From: Azospirillum melinis
GTDB lineage: Bacteria > Pseudomonadota > Alphaproteobacteria > Azospirillales > Azospirillaceae
NCBI RefSeq assembly: GCF_013340935.1
Contig: NZ_WHOS01000013.1
Span: forward strand, 62,001-126,000
Direction: 5' to 3'
DNA length: 64,000 nt
The notes beneath the pieces are model-generated. The model worked only from the letters and a program-made list of their open reading frames with translations, was not told where the DNA came from and ran no database searches. Every line of letters starts with the position of its first letter. The stretch's first letter is position 1. Shown in pieces: positions 61,833 to 64,000 of this stretch. The translations under genes and the position numbers were made by a program.

Positions 61833-61962
61833 CGGCAGCAGATAATTCTGCCGGGCATGCCGGGGAAGCTTAACACGCGCAGCCCGCCTGTCGACGGCCG
61901 AGTGGCTTTCTTTCGGCAGAACAAAGCATCGGGCTTCCCTTCATCGGCAGAAGATAATGCCG
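61833..61962. promoter_or_regulatory. Repeated CGGCAG(A/C)A motifs, candidate Lrp/AsnC operator
   Basis: CGGCAGCAGATAATTCTGCC begins at 61833 (its inner GCAGA-TAAT-TCTGC is a perfect inverted repeat), CGGCAGA recurs at 61914-61920, and CGGCAGAAGATAATGCC begins at 61945. The first and third share the GCAG-AGATAAT core. The cluster fills the gap between the divergent AsnC and FAD oxidoreductase genes. Multiple spaced sites suit the octameric Lrp family. Confidence 0.55.
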
Positions 61963-62040
61963 TTCAGTCGCCCAAAGCAGCGCCCGCCGATCCGCGCGCC
62001 ATGGCTAGATGGTGTCACGCCGAAATCGGAGACCCGCGCC

Positions 62041-63366
62041 ATGCCCGCCCCATTGCAAACCATCCCGTCCTCCCCGAGCCTGCCCGAACAGGCGGATGCC
62101 GTCGTGATCGGCGGCGGCATCGTCGGTGTCTGGGCGGCCTATTTCCTGGCCCGGCGCGGGCTGTCGGTGGCGCTGGTGGAAAAGGGACAGGTCGGGGCGG
62201 AGCAGTCCAGCCGCAACTGGGGCTGGTGCCGGCAGCAGAACCGCGACGCGCGCGAACTGCCGATGGCGACCAAAAGCCTGGATTTGTGGGAGCGTTTCGC
62301 CGCGGAGAGCGGCGAGGACACCGGTTTCTCCCGCTGCGGCCTGCTCTATCTCAGCAACGACGACGGGGAACTGGCGGGCTGGGCGCGCTGGCGCGATTTC
62401 GCCCGGACGGTCGGCGTCACCACCCACATGCTGTCCGCCGCCGAAGCCGCCGAGCGCGGCCGGGCGACCGGAAAGCCCTGGAAGGGCGGCGTCTTTTCAC
62501 CGTCGGACGGCATCGCCGATCCGGCCCGCGCGGCCCCCGCGGTGGCAAAGGCGATCATGACGCTGGGCGGCACGGTGCATCAGGGCTGCGCCGCGCGCGG
62601 GTTGGAAACCGCCGGCGGACGGGTCTGCGGCGTCGTGACCGAGAAGGGAACGATCCGCACGACGCTGGCGGTTCTGGCGGGCGGAGCCTGGGCGTCCTCC
62701 TTCTGCCATCAGATGGGCGTGCGGTTCCCGCTGGCCTCGATCCGCTCGTCGATCCTGTCGGTCGGTCCCAGCCCGTCCGGCCTGCCGGACGCCCTGCACA
62801 CCGCCGCCGTGTCGATCACCCGGCGCGGCGACGGCGGGCATACGCTGGCCATCAGCGGACGCGGACGCGTCGACCCGACGCTCCAGCAGATCCGCTTCGC
62901 GCCGCAATTCATGCCGATGTTCGCCCGGCGCTGGCGCAGCCTGATGCCCGGCGGGACGGAGGGGATGCGCTCCGGCCACGAGACTCTGCGGCGCTGGCGG
63001 CTCGACCGCCCGACGCCGATGGAGCGGGTGCGGGTTCTGGACCCCAGCCCGGACCGCAGCACCATCCGCCTCACCCACGAGCGGGCAACGGCGCTGCTGC
63101 CCGGCCTGAAGGGCGCGCCGATCACCGCCGCCTGGGCCGGCTACATCGACAGCACGCCCGACGGCGTTCCGGCCATCGGCGAGGTCGGCAGCCTGCCCGG
63201 CCTGATCCTGGCCGCCGGCTTCAGCGGCCATGGCTTCGGCATCGGCCCCGGCGCCGGGCACCTGATCGCCGACCTCATCACCGATCAGCCGCCGATTGTC
63301 GATCCCAAGCCCTATCACCCCGACCGCTTCGCCGGTTTTTCCGCCGGGAAAGTGGCCGATTTCTGA
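62041..63366 (+). CDS. FAD-dependent amino-acid/amine oxidoreductase (DadA-like)
   Basis: 441-residue DAO-family flavoprotein. The FAD dinucleotide motif is ADAVVIGGGIVGVWAAYFLA near 18-37, the ribose acid is in ALVEKGQVG near 45 and SSRNWGWCRQQNRDARELPM near 55-74 is the histidine/tryptophan loop seen in the sarcosine/D-amino acid dehydrogenase group. GFSGHGFGIGPGAG near 400-413 completes the FAD site. It is divergently controlled by the AsnC-type gene at 61316. Likely oxidises a D- or N-methyl amino acid; the substrate is not readable. Confidence 0.86.
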   Translation: MPAPLQTIPSSPSLPEQADAVVIGGGIVGVWAAYFLARRGLSVALVEKGQVGAEQSSRNWGWCRQQNRDARELPMATKSLDLWERFAAESGEDTGFSRCGLLYLSNDDGELAGWARWRDFARTVGVTTHMLSAAEAAERGRATGKPWKGGVFSPSDGIADPARAAPAVAKAIMTLGGTVHQGCAARGLETAGGRVCGVVTEKGTIRTTLAVLAGGAWASSFCHQMGVRFPLASIRSSILSVGPSPSGLPDALHTAAVSITRRGDGGHTLAISGRGRVDPTLQQIRFAPQFMPMFARRWRSLMPGGTEGMRSGHETLRRWRLDRPTPMERVRVLDPSPDRSTIRLTHERATALLPGLKGAPITAAWAGYIDSTPDGVPAIGEVGSLPGLILAAGFSGHGFGIGPGAGHLIADLITDQPPIVDPKPYHPDRFAGFSAGKVADF

Positions 63367-63381
63367 CCGGCAGCGGAGCTG

Positions 63382-64000
63382 TCAGGAACGGCCCGGCTCA
63401 AGGGCGCGGGCGGCCTTGCGAATGCAGTCGCGCATCAGGGCGTGGCTGCCGGACAGCGGGCGCTCCTTGCTGGTCAGGATGGCGATGGGCATGCGGATCC
63501 CCGGCCTGAACGGCCGCTGGACGAGACCGGAAAACTGGGTCCAGGGCAGCAGCCCGTCCACCACCGCCACCCCGATCCCTTCGCGCACGAATGGCAGTGC
63601 GGTGATCGACAGGTCGATTTCCACCGCCGGGGCATAGACGCCGCCCTCGGCCTCCAGCGCCCCGGCCAGCAGCCGGCCGGGCAGCGTGTCGACGCGGTAG
63701 GAGATCAGCGTCTCCTCCGCCAGATCGGCGAAGCCCAGTTCGGCCCGTCCGGCCAGCCGGTGCCCCTCCGGCAACAGGCAGACCAGTTCGGCATGCCCAA
63801 CGGTTTCGACATCGATGTCGTGATGGGGCATGTCATCCATCGCCACCCCCAGCAGAACGTCGCCGCTGCGCAGCATGTCGCGGATGTTGGCGATCGGCGC
63901 GACCAGGGACCGCACGACGATGTCGGGGTGCGCCTCACGGAATGCCGTCAACGCCTTGGGAACGATGGACATGGAGGGCGGAGCGGAGGCGGCGAGACGG
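63382..64000 (-). CDS. LysR family transcriptional regulator (N terminus cut by window edge)
   Basis: Partial. The visible 205 residues are the LysR effector-binding domain, from RLAASAPPSMSIVPKALTAFREAHPD through LEPGRS. The DNA-binding N terminus lies beyond 64000; the frame stays open to the window end (the ATG at 63972 is internal). GEVLLGVAM-like GDVLLGVAMDDMP and FVREGIGVAVVDGLLPW are typical LysR positions. It stops 15 bp after the oxidoreductase gene on the opposite strand, so it is convergent with it. Confidence 0.88.
   Translation of the reverse strand, partial: RLAASAPPSMSIVPKALTAFREAHPDIVVRSLVAPIANIRDMLRSGDVLLGVAMDDMPHHDIDVETVGHAELVCLLPEGHRLAGRAELGFADLAEETLISYRVDTLPGRLLAGALEAEGGVYAPAVEIDLSITALPFVREGIGVAVVDGLLPWTQFSGLVQRPFRPGIRMPIAILTSKERPLSGSHALMRDCIRKAARALEPGRS

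Overview
The window looks like a replicon of a plant-associated, high-GC alphaproteobacterium of the Azospirillum/Rhodospirillales type. This rests on roughly 70% GC with strong GC3 in every gene, the mix of pathways, and a palindromic extragenic repeat built on CCCGCGAAGGCGGG. It is an inference. No rRNA, tRNA, CRISPR array, insertion sequence, phage gene or replication gene was seen. Nearly every gene is catabolic, transport or regulatory, packed into operons, so the region is accessory nutrient-scavenging DNA, perhaps on a chromid or megaplasmid.

Region 1 (1-19823) is a poorly defined amine/amino-acid catabolic region. A cut DMT exporter and a tandem-GNAT acetyltransferase lie on the minus strand. 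A plus-strand operon follows (2101-8674): M20 deacylase, D-2-hydroxyacid dehydrogenase, DUF861 cupin, aldehyde dehydrogenase, tartrate-dehydrogenase-like enzyme and a second aldehyde dehydrogenase, ending near a REP-like element and a rho-independent terminator. A minus pair (PuuB/OrdL-type FAD oxidoreductase and a HAD enzyme) diverges from a plus series of a second tandem GNAT, a class III aminotransferase, a second HAD enzyme and a complete peptide-type ABC transporter. No regulator was found in these 19.8 kb.

Region 2 (20206-33613) is a complete ectoine/5-hydroxyectoine utilisation locus. On the minus strand are an AsnC regulator, doeC/ssd and doeD/atf. On the plus strand are the MocR-type regulator enuR, ehuA-ehuC-ehuD, eutABC, eutD (doeA), eutE (doeB) and, unusually last, ehuB. 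Together they import ectoines, convert hydroxyectoine to ectoine, open and deacetylate it to diaminobutyrate, and carry it to aspartate. Repeats containing TTGTCATG/TTGACATG upstream of ehuA and over the enuR start are candidate EnuR operators.

Region 3 (33861-47422) holds a flavin reductase with an extra C-terminal domain, an aldehyde dehydrogenase, an LLM flavin monooxygenase, an alpha/beta hydrolase, a CMD-family protein, a NIPSNAP protein, a ProVWX-type betaine importer, a DUF1185 protein, a D-2-hydroxyacid dehydrogenase, an MFS protein and a GAF-PucR regulator. The first four match, by family, the two-component monooxygenase / semialdehyde dehydrogenase / amide hydrolase logic of trigonelline (N-methylnicotinate) degradation. 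This is the best candidate here for an undescribed pathway arrangement.

Region 4 (47465-51216) has a secreted PQQ sorbosone-dehydrogenase-like enzyme with a cytochrome c, and an NAD(P)H quinone-reductase-like flavoprotein divergent from a LysR regulator.

Region 5 (51542-61213) is a homoprotocatechuate meta-cleavage locus (hpaG1, G2, D, F, H, I, R, E) preceded by a TRAP transporter. Both of its promoters carry a TAACATGTTAA palindrome that is probably the HpaR operator. The 4-hydroxyphenylacetate hydroxylase genes hpaBC are not in the window. Region 6 (61316-64000) has an AsnC regulator divergent from a DadA-like FAD oxidoreductase, and a LysR gene cut by the window edge.
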